Assembly (NCBI GenBank): GCA_907165135.1
Contig: OU015568.1
Coordinates: 1,434,501 to 1,498,500 of the forward strand
DNA length: 64,000 nucleotides
Reading direction: 5' to 3'
DNA from: Oikopleura dioica
Lineage: Eukaryota > Chordata > Appendicularia > Copelata > Oikopleuridae
In this document: piece by piece, positions 22,012 through 32,385 of the stretch
How positions within the stretch are numbered: position 1 is the stretch's first letter
How the letters are laid out: each line of letters starts with the position of its first letter
Notes under the pieces: generated by a model
The model's database searches: none
Told to the model about the DNA's origin: nothing
What the model saw: the letters and a program-made list of their open reading frames with translations, nothing else
Translations under genes and position numbers: made by a program

Positions 22012-22883
22012 ATGATGAATTTGTTTGTTTTTGTTATTACAGAATCACTGCTACTGGCGGAGAAAAGCCTCGTTTCTGGAGAATCTAATGATCCTGGGGA
22101 TTATGCTTATTACGAAAGTAGCAATTACAGGAAAGAATTTTTGCAAGATAAAAACCATAATGTAAGAGGCAACGAATTCGAATATAAATTTTATATTATT
22201 TAAATGATTGGTTTATTTTAAATAGGATTCACCGTTCTGTAATTAAAAGTGACGTTTAATGAATATTTTTGAATCTTGATTTATCATCATATATAAAATT
22301 CTTGAAAAGTGACAGTAGCTATTCATATTCGTACTACTCTTCTGAAAACCTAACCGATTTGAAAATCGCCGATGCAGTCAATTGTACTCAGCAATGTGGA
22401 AGCAAAGAGGTACTCGAATTTAATTGCTCGATAATTAGCTCATGACAAAAGTAATTGAAACCTATCGTCGGTGTAAATAATGTTCGGAGATATCTTGTTT
22501 GTTTTTACCGTAATTTTCGAGCAATCAAAACAAGATCAAGTCCGATCAACAAAGGGTACCTAAGTAGAAGGCAATTAAGAAGAAAATAACGGGCTCTATT
22601 GGCTTTTTAGTTTTCGTGCACGACGATTTCTGAATCTTGGTATTTCACGATTTGTTGCATTTCGAAAGAGAATCGCTGCGACGGAAGCCCGGACTGCTTG
22701 TTTAAAGAAGATGAGGAGGACTGTGGCAATTTAGATGTCACAACGGAGGCATCTCCATCGACTAAGGATAACAGGGTGAACTTTTTGGATGATCTGACTT
22801 TTCAAATTTCGAACTCTAGTTCAAGAGTTTCAAATAACTATCTTTATTTATCATTACTGCTTGCTTTTTTAGATTTAGAATAA
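22012..22883 (+). CDS. Surface protein with one LDL-receptor class A domain
   Basis: Exons 22012-22130, 22310-22409 and 22611-22883 give 163 aa. Intron 1 keeps frame only with a GA donor (TACAG|GAAAG); intron 2 is GT-AG. The N-terminus MMNLFVFVITESLLL is a modest signal peptide. A Tyr/Ser-rich stretch (SDSSYSYSYYSS) leads into cysteines and a class A repeat whose second half is canonical: CDGSPDC then KEDEEDC, the calcium-binding acidic cluster. A Ser/Asn linker ends in a short hydrophobic C-terminus (YLYLSLLLAFLD), suggesting a GPI or membrane anchor. AATAAA overlaps the stop. The ligand is unknown. Confidence 0.75.
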
Positions 22884-22943
22884 ATGAAGATTGATTTTTT
22901 CTGTTTTTTGTTATTTTTAAAAAGGAAGAGAATACAGTAAGAA

Positions 22944-23600
22944 TTACAGTCTGACAGGTTTCTTCGTCTTCCGGATGTTGTTTGGAGCTTTTCCTTTGTT
23001 TGGCTTTTCTTTCTTCGATTTCTTTGATTTCTTGGGCGCTACAGATTGAGCGAAAAGGTCTTCGAGTTCTTTGTCGGTGAGCGTTGTCTTCCTTGAGTTT
23101 TCAGCTTCCAGAGTTTTTCGAAGAGCCTCGGGTAGTTTCTTGGCTTTTTTGAAGTCGTTTTTCCTCTCAGGAAGGGGGACTGGGGTCGAAAAGAGGATTT
23201 TGAGCTTCATCGCATCGTTTGCTTCTCGGAAGTCTTTGCTTGGGACGAGCGATACGCCTTCAACGAGATGAAAATAATCTTCTGGCATCATCATCAGATC
23301 AGCTAGTCTTTCGATGAGCTTTGGATCTTCGCGGCAGAAAAAGTGATCAGTCGGTGGCAAATGGTTCCAGTTGTCGCCCCAAGGAGAAGTTGATTTCCGA
23401 CAAAGACGTCCTCCCCATTGTTCTTTCATTTCTCCAAGGACAACTTCAGACGAATGGAGAGTTGGAAACTTGATGCAGCAGCCGCAGGAAAACTCCCAGA
23501 TGACTCCGACGGTGGATTCGTGGACCAGGGTTTTGAGGTCGAAGTCGTGAGTTGTTTCTACGTCAACGAAGAAGAAATTGTAGTAATTGGCTTTTGGCAT
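22944..23600 (-). CDS. Unrecognised 218-aa single-exon protein, basic tail
   Basis: Translation is taken from the ATG at 23600 (MPKANYYNFFFVDVE); the frame is open further upstream but without protein-like character. The first half contains Trp and Cys residues that look like a folded domain (WEFSCGCC, QWGGRLC, WGDNWNHLPPTDHFF). The second half is charged and ends in a Lys-rich tail (KKSKKSKKEK, RKTKKPVRL) that may be a nuclear or nucleolar signal. It is convergent with the LDLa gene, about 60 bp apart. I recognise no family. Confidence 0.65.
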   Translation of the reverse strand: MPKANYYNFFFVDVETTHDFDLKTLVHESTVGVIWEFSCGCCIKFPTLHSSEVVLGEMKEQWGGRLCRKSTSPWGDNWNHLPPTDHFFCREDPKLIERLADLMMMPEDYFHLVEGVSLVPSKDFREANDAMKLKILFSTPVPLPERKNDFKKAKKLPEALRKTLEAENSRKTTLTDKELEDLFAQSVAPKKSKKSKKEKPNKGKAPNNIRKTKKPVRL

Positions 23601-24171
23601 TTTTTTGTTTTTTTTTAATGTTTTGACACAGCACTGATTCTTCTTATACTGTTTGAGACTCAGTAGAGGCGCAACATGCACGCTGATTCGATAAGATAAG
23701 AAGAAGATAAGAAAGCCAGATGATAGTAGAGATGAAAGAGATTTAGTTACAGAATCTGTAGTACAGATGGTCGTAAATACGAGACAGGTGTTGATTCTGC
23801 AGACTTTTTGTGCTTGTAGTAAGCTTTTCTTTGATGATTTGAACAAAAAAATATGCCGATATGCGCCGACAACGGGAATCTTGATTTTACTTCCGATTAA
23901 TCGATAGAAACAAGTGTTGAAATTGGAAATCTAACGATCAAAGCAAATAATGAAAGAACGACGAAAGAGCCTACTCAAAAACCATAATTATAAAGGCTAA
24001 ATATTTGTATATAATTTTTTATTTCCTCAAGAAAATGAGAACCTTATTGGAAAATTTTGAAAGCTTTTGGAGGTTAACTTCGGAAAAACTACGAAAATGA
24101 CACTAAAAATCAGTTTATTCATTTCAGAAACAGCAATTATTCGAGTCCTCATCAACTCTTCCCATCGTTCC
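23601..24171. other. Short intergenic region
   Basis: Between two minus-strand genes. No exon or repeat is recognised beyond poly-T tracts; it probably contains the promoter of the 22944-23600 gene. Confidence 0.4.
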
Positions 24172-25597
24172 TCAAAATCTCAGCGAAGGTCTGTACGCAG
24201 CTGGCCTCACTCGTTTGCCTTCCTTGTCATATTCCGGATAGCTGGCGGTTCTTCCCATCCCAGAGTCAACCTCTGAGCTCGTTGAATATTTCCGTGAATT
24301 TCGATTTTGCGATTTCGTCTTTTTGAAACTCACGATTCCTTTGCTCGATCTTCTCGTGTCTTTCTCCTCGCTCAAACTGATCGTTTTTCGCTTTGAATTT
24401 TCGAAAGCGTGAGAGTATTTCGGAGAAGCTGAAGAATAAAAATTACGAAATAAAGATGTTTACATTGCCAACCTTTCCAAGATTCATGTTCTTGAAATCC
24501 AGCTGGAGCTTTCGCAAGACTGGTATGTTTTTCAGGAGAAGGAACAGAGGGCAACTCACGCTGTTGAATTTCGTGAAGTTCGGACTTCTTCACGTGATTG
24601 TGATTTGTCGTCGTTCTAAAGGGGGATGAAAAAATGTCAAAAAAGAACTGAAATTTTTCTGTCAAAAAATGCCGTTTTATTAGGAGATTATCGAAACGAC
24701 ACCCTTATTTAATCCTTTCAAAACAGAGTTGCAAATTTGCTGAGCTGAGTGACCTGAGCTGGCTGAGTGAGCTGAGCAGTGGCTCAGCTCAGCTCAGCTC
24801 AGACAATTTTCACTCAGCTCAGCAAAAACAGTAAAACAGTAAAAAACAGCTCAGCTCAGCTCAATCAGCTCAGCTCAGCTCTAATTACGGTCCGCTCAGC
24901 TCAGCTCAGCTCAATGACCGCTGAAAAAGGCCAGCTCAGCTCAGAGAAATTTTTACTCAGGTCAGCTCAGCTCAGCTCAGAAAAGTTAATCAAAATTTGC
25001 AACTCTGTTTCAAAACGCTTCATTCATTAATTTGAAAGACAAAATAAGGGTATCACTTTCTAAAATTTTCTTTTTTTTTTGCCCTTCTTTTGAGAATATT
25101 CATTTTCAATTTCCATCAAGTGAAGAAAAAAATATGAAAAATGTTCTCTCAAAATTTTCTCAAAAGAAGCTGCTGGGGCTCATTAAAAAACGCTTTGCCC
25201 GAAAAGATCAAGTACTGGGCTTGTCCGGTTCATCTTATACCACCACAGCTTCGCGTAAAAGCTGCTCGAGAGTCAAGTTTTTAAAGAGCTCATTTACATT
25301 TTCTTACAACATCTTATCGCACCAACTTGTATCAAAAATAAATGCTGATGCGTAACTAACTGTCAAGAACAATTGGGGACACGTATTTGTAGTACCTAAA
25401 TACTGGGCCGGTCGCCTTAAAGAGCTCCTGCTTTGCGGCTAGTTCTTTTTCGCGCAGGTGTCTTCGAAGCATCGCGACGATGCAAATCCCCAACAACAAA
25501 GTGGCGACTCCACCGCCGCCGAGAATAATATACAACGGGTCGATATCCAGTCCTAAGTGAGACAGTAGCTCTCCGAAACTACCGTTCTCCACTTCGT
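24172..25597 (-). CDS. Single-pass membrane protein (5' exon unresolved)
   Basis: Exons 25396-25597, 24473-24615 and 24172-24428 join in phases 2 and 1. After a short polar segment (ENGSFGELLSHLGLDIDP) there is one membrane segment (YIILGGGGVATLLLGICIVA) followed by the stop-transfer RRHLREK. A long cytoplasmic tail follows, with ELPSVPSPEKH, then KRKTISLSEEKD and TASYPEYDKEGKRVRP, rich in Ser/Tyr and possibly phosphorylated. The first exon is missing: the visible part enters in phase 1 after an AAG acceptor near 25598. Proline-rich sequence near 25670-25815 could encode the ectodomain. Intron 24616-25395 carries a CTCAG-filled MITE. No family was recognised. Confidence 0.65.
24699..25054. 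mobile_element. GACACCCTTATTT-ended element filled with CTCAG repeats
   Basis: Left end GACACCCTTATTT and right end AAATAAGGGTATC are inverted copies. The interior is dominated by GCTCAGCTCAGCTCA runs with a few unique spacers. It lies in an intron of the single-pass membrane protein gene. It is non-coding; the frame at 24779-25030 is simply the repeat. Confidence 0.7.
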
Positions 25598-25930
25598 CTT
25601 ATTCGAGTTTTTTTTCCAAGTCAGAAACCGATGAATCATCAAAAAGAGCATCTCTCAGAAATCAGTAAAAATCTCGTCCTGAATCTTCGTTAGCGCCATC
25701 AAGTGAGTTTTCTTCGTTGCTGAACCAACCAGGAGGTCTGATGATAATTTCAGGAGTTCCTCCAGCGCCGATTTGGCTTGGTGGAGGAGGTGCTTATTTA
25801 AGGATTTTAGGCTGTTCATCACACGTCATTTTTTTTAAAGGAAATTGGCAAACGAAGCCCCTTTCGTCAAATGAAGGGTCTTTTTTTCAAAGAAAAATCT
25901 CGTCTACACTCTAGAGTCTAGAGTCTAGAC

Positions 25931-26340
25931 CAGAGCTGGAAAAAAGTATACTTCCCCTCGCCCTTCAAAAATCTGCAGGGCGCCCTTCATTCTTGAAGGG
26001 CGGTGAAGTGTACTTCACGCGCCCTTCAAAGCCCTGAAGTATACTTCAGCTATCGGTTCTTATCGAATTACTCCGCTCTTCATCTGCCACAATCAGCGTG
26101 ATTTAAATCATGGCGCCTGAGAGCCAATAAGCGCAAAATTTGAAAAAATTCTGGCGGATGGATTCTGATGGCCGACAGAACCAAGTTAAAGTAGAGTGAA
26201 GGGCGGAAGGGCGGTTGAAGTAGAGGGAAGGGCGGAAGTACACTTCACGCCCTTCAACGCCCTGCAACGCCCTGAAGTATACTTCATGAAGTATACTTCA
26301 TTCTGAAGGGCGAGTGAAGTATACTTTTTTACCAACTCTG
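25931..26340. mobile_element. hAT-type MITE with perfect 8 bp target duplication
   Basis: The element begins CAGAGCTGG and ends CCAACTCTG, and is flanked by GTCTAGAC on both sides (25923-25930, 26341-26348), an exact 8 bp duplication typical of hAT elements. The inverted ends continue as AAAAAAGTATACTTC. The interior is packed with the palindrome TGAAGTATACTTCA and with GAAGGGCG/CGCCCTTC. No transposase is present. Confidence 0.92.
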
Positions 26341-26459
26341 GTCTAGACTAACGATTCTCAAGTCTGTTTAGGGTGATCGTCAAGACATCTGGAAAATCAT
26401 TAATGTCATTCGTTATTTACAACCCTTATCTCCTTACCAGCAAATGTTAATAAATGTGA

Positions 26460-26900
26460 TTATTTTACTTGGAACCACATGACAAATGAATCCATTCCTG
26501 GATGTTGATTCCATGGGTCGTGGCTTTCCGGTGCTTGTGGTTGCGCTGGCGGGGTCATCGGAATTGGGGCAAACGCGTTGGGGTCGAGCAAAGACGCATC
26601 AGGGCCTTGATACACCCAGCCCTGGGGATTAAGGTCTTCGGGATTAGGCGGGGCTACGTGTTCGTATTTTGGCTCTTCAGGGAGCGCCGCTGCTGACTTG
26701 AGTTTTAGTCTCGGGACGAATCCATTGCCAGAGCGAATGGCCACGCGCCCATCATGTCTTTTACGCACGTTTTGCAACCGTCGTGGAGGTCTATTTGCGT
26801 TGGAAGTTAGCTTCTCAGAAACCGGGCCGCCCGACGGAACTCTTATGTCTTTGCTGACAGCACTTTGTTTAAAAACGAAGCCAGCAGGCGACGTTGTCAT
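26460..26900 (-). CDS. Unrecognised 146-aa proline-rich protein
   Basis: A single open exon starting MTTSPAGFVFKQS and ending MDSFVMWFQVK. It has a basic middle (RPPRRLQNVRKRHDGR), then a Pro-rich half (APPNPEDLNPQGW, APIPMTPPAQPQAP). The codon choice is gene-like and the frame is uninterrupted, but no domain, signal peptide or membrane segment is seen. It sits directly beside the hAT-type MITE. Probably intrinsically disordered; function unknown. Confidence 0.6.
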   Translation of the reverse strand: MTTSPAGFVFKQSAVSKDIRVPSGGPVSEKLTSNANRPPRRLQNVRKRHDGRVAIRSGNGFVPRLKLKSAAALPEEPKYEHVAPPNPEDLNPQGWVYQGPDASLLDPNAFAPIPMTPPAQPQAPESHDPWNQHPGMDSFVMWFQVK

Positions 26901-27164
26901 TTTGTCGTTTTGATGAGAGGAGAAATTTGAAGGTTCAACAGTACTTTGGTATCGCAGCTAGAAATTGCGGTTGAGAGATAAGAAAAAGAAGTAGAAACTT
27001 GAAACGGGAAAATGCGAACCCACCCGGATCTCGAGGAGATATTAGAGGGCAAGATAAGTTGACGTGTAAGAAGACTTAGACGATAGAAGATACTATAGAA
27101 GAAACGAAAAGGATCTTCCGCTAAGGTTTATCCAAGAAATAGAAATGTAAGCAAAAATAGAAGG

Positions 27165-29256
27165 TTAAAAAGGATTAAACTCAAGAAAAAGAGGTGCATT
27201 TTTGGAGGACCAATAAGATTGCTGCATTTCGACTACTCGCCAATCAAAATGTTTTCCATAAAAATCAGTTCCTTTCCATGAAAATCTTGGTTCGGCTCGA
27301 AAATAAAGATGGTTATCTTCTTCTAAGAAAAATTGGCGCTTGCTTACCTTGAACTTATTATTGAGCCCTTCTCCATAATGGTCGGAATTAATTCTAATGC
27401 GCGCGACGTTGGTGGCAGTCACAAAGTGGGTTAGAGGCTTTGACTTGCCGCACAAGGAGATGACGTTATTCTTCTTATCTCTGTCTGGCGGTCGAAAATT
27501 TCCAGAAAATTTTTCTTGCTGACTATCGACCCGACCCATCTCTCGTGTTTTTAGCGCTAACGTGGAGGAGAGCGGTGGAGGGAAAAAAGGGAGGCTTATC
27601 GTTACACTTTTTCTGTTTGGTAAGAAAACGGATTGGAAATGGAGGATTACCGAATACGCTTGATTCAATTTCGAGAAAAGTTCATTTCGGTCACGTACAA
27701 ATTTTCATAATTCGAAATGTTACTAGCTGCTTTTTTTGGAAAAAAATATGAATAAGGGGGTATCCAGCTTTACGGGCGAATTTCGAGAGAATGTCCCGAA
27801 TTCGCCCGTTAAGGACCCCCGTCAACAATTTTCTAAAAATCTTTTTTCGGAATTTTAAAATTTTGACCCCGGAAATGGATTCTACGGGTGAAAGAACGAT
27901 TTTGAGGCTTCATTTTTTGGGGGTCTATCTCGACTCTAACACCCTCAAAATCGCCTTTGAAAATTGAACTTTTTGACGAAAAACGACGAAAAAGTTCCAA
28001 TTCAGCTATAATTTTAGACTTTTATTGGCCAAAAAGTGCTCCGAACAAGTTTTTATGATGTATTTAGCTTCCAAGGACACTTAGAAGCCAAAATATGGCT
28101 TTTTTGAAATTTTAGATTTTTTGGGGAAAATTGTTGACGGGGGGTCCTTAAAAAGGGGATCCCCTTATTAAAAATATATTAGTCTAATTGAGCATAATTG
28201 ATTCTTCCGGAAAAGCCAACGGGAGATCAAATTAATGTTTTTTACCCCGTTTCTTTTATTTCTTCAATTTATGTACTTATTATCAAAATAAAATTTCATC
28301 GGCAATAAACTCGTCTCAAAATTAATGACGAGTTTGTTGCAAAACACTTGCATGCAAACATGATTGTCTTTGTCCAGCTATAAGTGAAAACAGCTTCGAC
28401 CGTTTCCGAATTCGCGGCCCATCAATAATATCTAAGCTTTGAGTTGTACATCGACCATTCGTCCGATGGTTGAGTAATTGCAGTACGTCCAACGCAATCT
28501 TAATTGGAGTCGAATTATCGAAAAGTAAGTTCGATAATTTAATATTCATAATTGTCGATTGTTTATAATTGGGATTTTAGACTTTATCCTGAAATCCCAT
28601 TTTTTGTTTTTGGACAAGGAAAAGATAACGACTTTATTGAGTACTTATGAGCTTTCTTGAACGTGGTTCTTAATTGGGCTCAATTTAGCAAACGCTCTTG
28701 ATGACTAAATTACAATTGAAGGTAAAACAATTCTTATGCTATTTCGAACAGGCTGCCAGTCAGAACTGACTTTGCAACTTTGCCAATGGATAAGGATGAG
28801 TTATGATTGAATACGGCTAGGGTTAGGGTCGAGAAAATAATAAGAAACGACGGCTATCATCATTGGAAAATCTCCACTGGCTAAAGAAGTAATATATATA
28901 ATATATGTAATATATGTATAATATTTTCTTCGATCTCAAAAAAATGTAAAAATATATAAAAAATAATCGAATTTCAAACTTATGGTTTTTGATTTTTATC
29001 ATATAAACTTTCTTCAATGAATTTTGTAAATCTTAATTTTTACTTCTGCTTGTGTAAATCTGACTCTTTCCTTGACTCTCTTTCCCTTTGGAGCTTCAAT
29101 TTCCCACTCGCACTGTGTTTTCGCATGAATTGTATCAGGAAAATACGGGCTTGTCAGATACTTCCAGCTCTTCCCATTTGCTATGAACTTCGCCGCCTGG
29201 CAAGGGGTCCCTTCGACTCCCGATAGAAGTAAGAACAGTGTCTCTAGAATTCTCAT
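27165..29256 (-). CDS. Secreted single-CUB-domain protein, 214 aa
   Basis: Exons 29071-29256, 28360-28498 and 27165-27484 close in frame. Intron 1 needs a GA donor (GTCAAG|GAAAG); intron 2 is GT-AG. Signal peptide MRILETLFLLLSGVEG is followed by one CUB domain: CQAAKFIANGKSWKYLTSPY, TQCEWEIEAPKGKRV, GRCTTQSLDIIDG, then SLCGKSKPL and the edge strand with SDHYGEG. All four CUB cysteines are present. The C-terminal 50 residues are aromatic-rich (FSWKGTDFYGKHFDW) and unlike a known domain. CUB domains typically mediate extracellular protein or glycan binding. Intron 2 contains a TTAA-flanked MITE. Confidence 0.8.
27813..28147. mobile_element. TTAA-flanked MITE, family B, within a larger foldback
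   Basis: Between TTAA at 27809 and TTAA at 28148 the ends are inverted copies starting GGACCCCCGTCAACAA. It lies in a further inverted pair (AATAAGGGGGTATCC near 27752 and GGGATCCCCTTATTA near 28170), so one element seems nested in another. It lies in intron 2 of the CUB gene. Confidence 0.8.
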
Positions 29257-29331
29257 ATTCCAAAAAACGGTTATGAAAAATTCTCAAATTCGAAGAAAAT
29301 TAGGCTTTAGAAGACTTGTTTTTGGTGGATC

Positions 29332-29650
29332 GTGAGCTGGCCCCTGCGGATTCGAAGATGCTTCTCAAAAATAACCAACGCTCCTTATTTTCAGAATTTC
29401 AAGAAAATATTTAACTGGACCTCCCCTCGGGAAATTCAGCATCTAAAAGGCATGAAAACACGTGCTCAACTGCTCTCTGTGTGTCCTACTCAAGAATTGA
29501 AAGCTGTAAGTGTCAAGAACCGTCAGTTTTGTTTTAAAGAACGTCTGAGAAACAAACTGATGACGGTGCTAGAATCATAAAGATCTCACTTGTCCAACAC
29601 GTCTTGTGGTTCGACTCAAGCTCAAGGAGAATCATTTTCTAGGGATGGAT
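29332..29650 (+). CDS. Possible small gene, weakly supported
   Basis: An exon-like segment from an AG acceptor near 29390 reads NFKKIFNWTSPREIQHLKG and TRAQLLSVCPTQELKA up to a GTAAGT donor near 29506. A possible next exon follows a TTCTAG acceptor near 29642. Splice sites look good, but the phases of the second exon allow two frames and I recognise no protein. It starts about 75 bp from the divergent CUB gene. Confidence 0.25.
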
Positions 29651-30070
29651 CAATAAAGCGTCTGCTGGCCATTTTGAGTCATGAAAATTCGAATGTTTGG
29701 AATTCTGAAAATTGCGCCCTGGAGATGGAAGCAGCGGCCATTACGGGATGATTGGGGCGGGAAATGGGCTGGATTATTCAAGTGAACGAGTTTAGATATC
29801 GCAAAATAAGGGACAAGATAAATACAGATATTTGATGTTCAGGAGAAAAGCCACTTAATTTCCGGTAAGTTTCTGAATAAATTACAAATTCCGTCAAAAC
29901 GTCCATCAAATTATTATTAGTAGTTTTATCCTGTTTGAACTTACGCGGAAGACATCCGATCAAGCCAATGAACGTGACAGTAATCTGATTAGGAAATGAG
30001 TTTTCATCGATAATCGTATTATATAAACGACGAAAATTAATAATGATCTCAGAGCGTTATTGAGAGAACA

Positions 30071-30358
30071 ATGAAAATGCAACTTTTGAGTCTGTTTTTG
30101 GCCGTTTCTTTTGCTCATATCGGCCTTTTTTCTTCGCTCGGACCAGATTTTGGTGGGAAGCCTAAAGAAATGTGCAGGTAACAAAGCTGTTTTTCGTATT
30201 TTCAACAGTCATTAACGCTTTGATTTTCAGAAGTCTTGGGTTTTTGCCAGGAAAAAAGACCCAAACTCGACTAAAAGGTAAAATTTATTCAATTTTTGTT
30301 GCCAAATGATGATTTAGGGCTATTTCACTACTGCAAATATATTCTTCAGAAAGGATAA
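30071..30358 (+). CDS. Tiny secreted peptide, 64 aa, three exons
   Basis: Exons 30071-30177, 30231-30277 and 30318-30358 are separated by 53 and 40 nt GT-AG introns and join in phases 2 and 1. The product opens with a strong signal peptide (MKMQLLSLFLAVSFAH). The mature chain of about 45 residues is basic, with two cysteines: KPKEMCRSLGFLPGKK and KGLFHYCKYILQKG. A short signal plus one Cys pair fits a secreted peptide or antimicrobial-like molecule, but this is inference. AATAAA follows about 40 bp downstream (GAGAATAAAGG). Confidence 0.7.
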
Positions 30359-31079
30359 AAAATTCTTAATTACACCAAAACTTGGAGAATCGGAGAATAA
30401 AGGTTTTAAAATCTGGTTAAAAGTTCGTTTCTTTTTTTCCGTTCGATCCACTTAAATTTGCTCCCTATAATTTTCGCGCGCTATTTTCTCAACTAGGGGT
30501 TGAGTGGAACACAGTCGGTGTTTGATCTGTTTGCTTCAATGTATCGAAAATTGGCGGGTGGTACGGAATTCGCGAATTCTCGCTGCCACCCGGTGCTTTT
30601 TAGACTTCCCGCTACCTGGGAACGAGGGGGCTAAGAGCAGTGGTTGCTCGGCGGCAGCGCTGATAACAGAATACGTCCCGTTTTCTTTTAAAATGCAGGT
30701 GTTCTGGAATTTCTTTAGAAACGTAATAGCTCAGTCATAAGAAAAATATATAAATGTATTTTTTATTGTGTTTCCTCTCAGGCATAATTTATATGACTCA
30801 CGTCGTCACTATCGACGATAGTTTTACGAAGCGCTCTGAATAGAGGAAAGAGAATCGTAACTAGATACTAACTAGAAAACAAAAACTTGTGAAAGGATGT
30901 TTCTTGACGAGTTTGTTGTTTCCTACGGTGATTTTGGAAAATGTGACAACTGTAAACGGTTTGTCTCGTTTTCTTTGAGGAAAAAGTTAAATTATTAATA
31001 AAGAGCGGTTGAAGAAACTGCTTTAATAAAAGGAAAAAGATTCTGCAGGAAGTGCAGGGATACTCAATATCCGACATCT

Positions 31080-31821
31080 ATGGCCGACTTTAAAAATTCA
31101 GACGCAAGGTTTAAATGCCGTGCTCTTTTTTCGGCATGTGGGGCGAAAAATCTTTCTTATCGAGAGTGCATTGTCGGTTCTTGTTGTGAGGCCGCCTTAA
31201 AAATGAATCCTGAAATGGATCTTCCAAGCGGTTCATATCACGGTTTGCAATTTTATAATATTTCGTTTCAATTATTAATTAGATTTACACGAGGAGCGTC
31301 AACTGGTCAATAAAATATTCGACAATGCCAGGAACGAGATGGAGTATACCAAGGGAAAAGTCCTTAGCGCTCAGATTTCGCTGTGCAATGCAAAATCCGA
31401 CTTGAAAGAGTCTGAGCGACAGCTAGAAATTGCTAGAAAAGAAGTCAAAAATGCAGAGGACGCAGTTATTAATGAAAGAATGAAACAAATAAGCGCTAAA
31501 CTATTTTTGAAAAAGGTCAAAAAACGAGTTCTTCTTGTCACCAGAGCTGCTGTAGATGACTCAGGTATTAATTCACAATTCTCTTAAAAAAAAACATAAT
31601 ACAAAGACGATGAACCTTCTCATAAAAAGACAAAGCAAGATATGGAGAGCAAATCACAGTGCAAGCTCTGTTTCTTCCCCTTCGACGACGAGCATCCTGA
31701 AGCGGTCATTATCCCGTGCGCCCATAAATTTTGCTTCAAGTGCATCTCCCAACTACCACAAAAAACTTGCCCAAGCTGCCGCTCCCCGTTCTCAGAAAAT
31801 AATGTTTACAGAGTTTACTGA
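31080..31821 (+). CDS. Coiled-coil RING-finger protein, likely E3 ubiquitin ligase
   Basis: Exons 31080-31242, 31283-31564 and 31607-31821 join with two short GT-AG introns, giving 219 aa. The N-terminal part is Cys-containing (FKCRALFSACG, GSCCEAA). The middle is a long charged helix, probably coiled coil (ERQLEIARKEVKNAEDAV). The C-terminus is a C3HC4 RING: CKLC, then CAHKFCFKC, then CPSC, followed by a short tail ENNVYRVY. RING domains of this spacing recruit E2 enzymes; the target is unknown. The frame stays open about 80 nt upstream of the chosen ATG, with an FCRKC motif, so a longer N-terminus is possible. Confidence 0.8.
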
Positions 31822-32385
31822 TTCAGCCTTATTTTCCTCGTAATTCCAAAATAAAAACTAAAATCTCATTTTCAAATTCTGCTGATAAGATGCTTTTTGG
31901 TTTCTCAAGTTCCATGAAATTCGATATACATTCGGAAACGTTAGATAACTCCTCGAAATCCAGCAAAAAGAGCGCTCACCTGAAGGCCCTTTCGTTTTCG
32001 CATTCCAGCGCATTCCGTCTTCTTGTAAAATTTCTTACATAAACTTACATCCTGGAAACAAAGCCAATTGACCCGGGTAAATGGTTTTGGGGTTTGGGGA
32101 TGAGTTTGCTGTTGCGGAAGATAAGCTTGTTGAGATCAAGAGATAAATATGAGAGTAGTTTCTTATGTAAGAGTCTTTCATCACGTGAGTTTTACTGTGC
32201 CTTACGCCGATGAAAAAAAAGGATTTTTGAAATTGTTTTATAAAACATTTATTCGATAAATTATCTGTGCTGATTGATTTAACTTGTTTTCAATAGAATA
32301 ATAGTTTCAATAATAAATAATGATGGTATCGTATGGAGGAACAGTCTAGTGTACTTTCAAGTTGAAAGTCAGTGAGTTGAAATTA

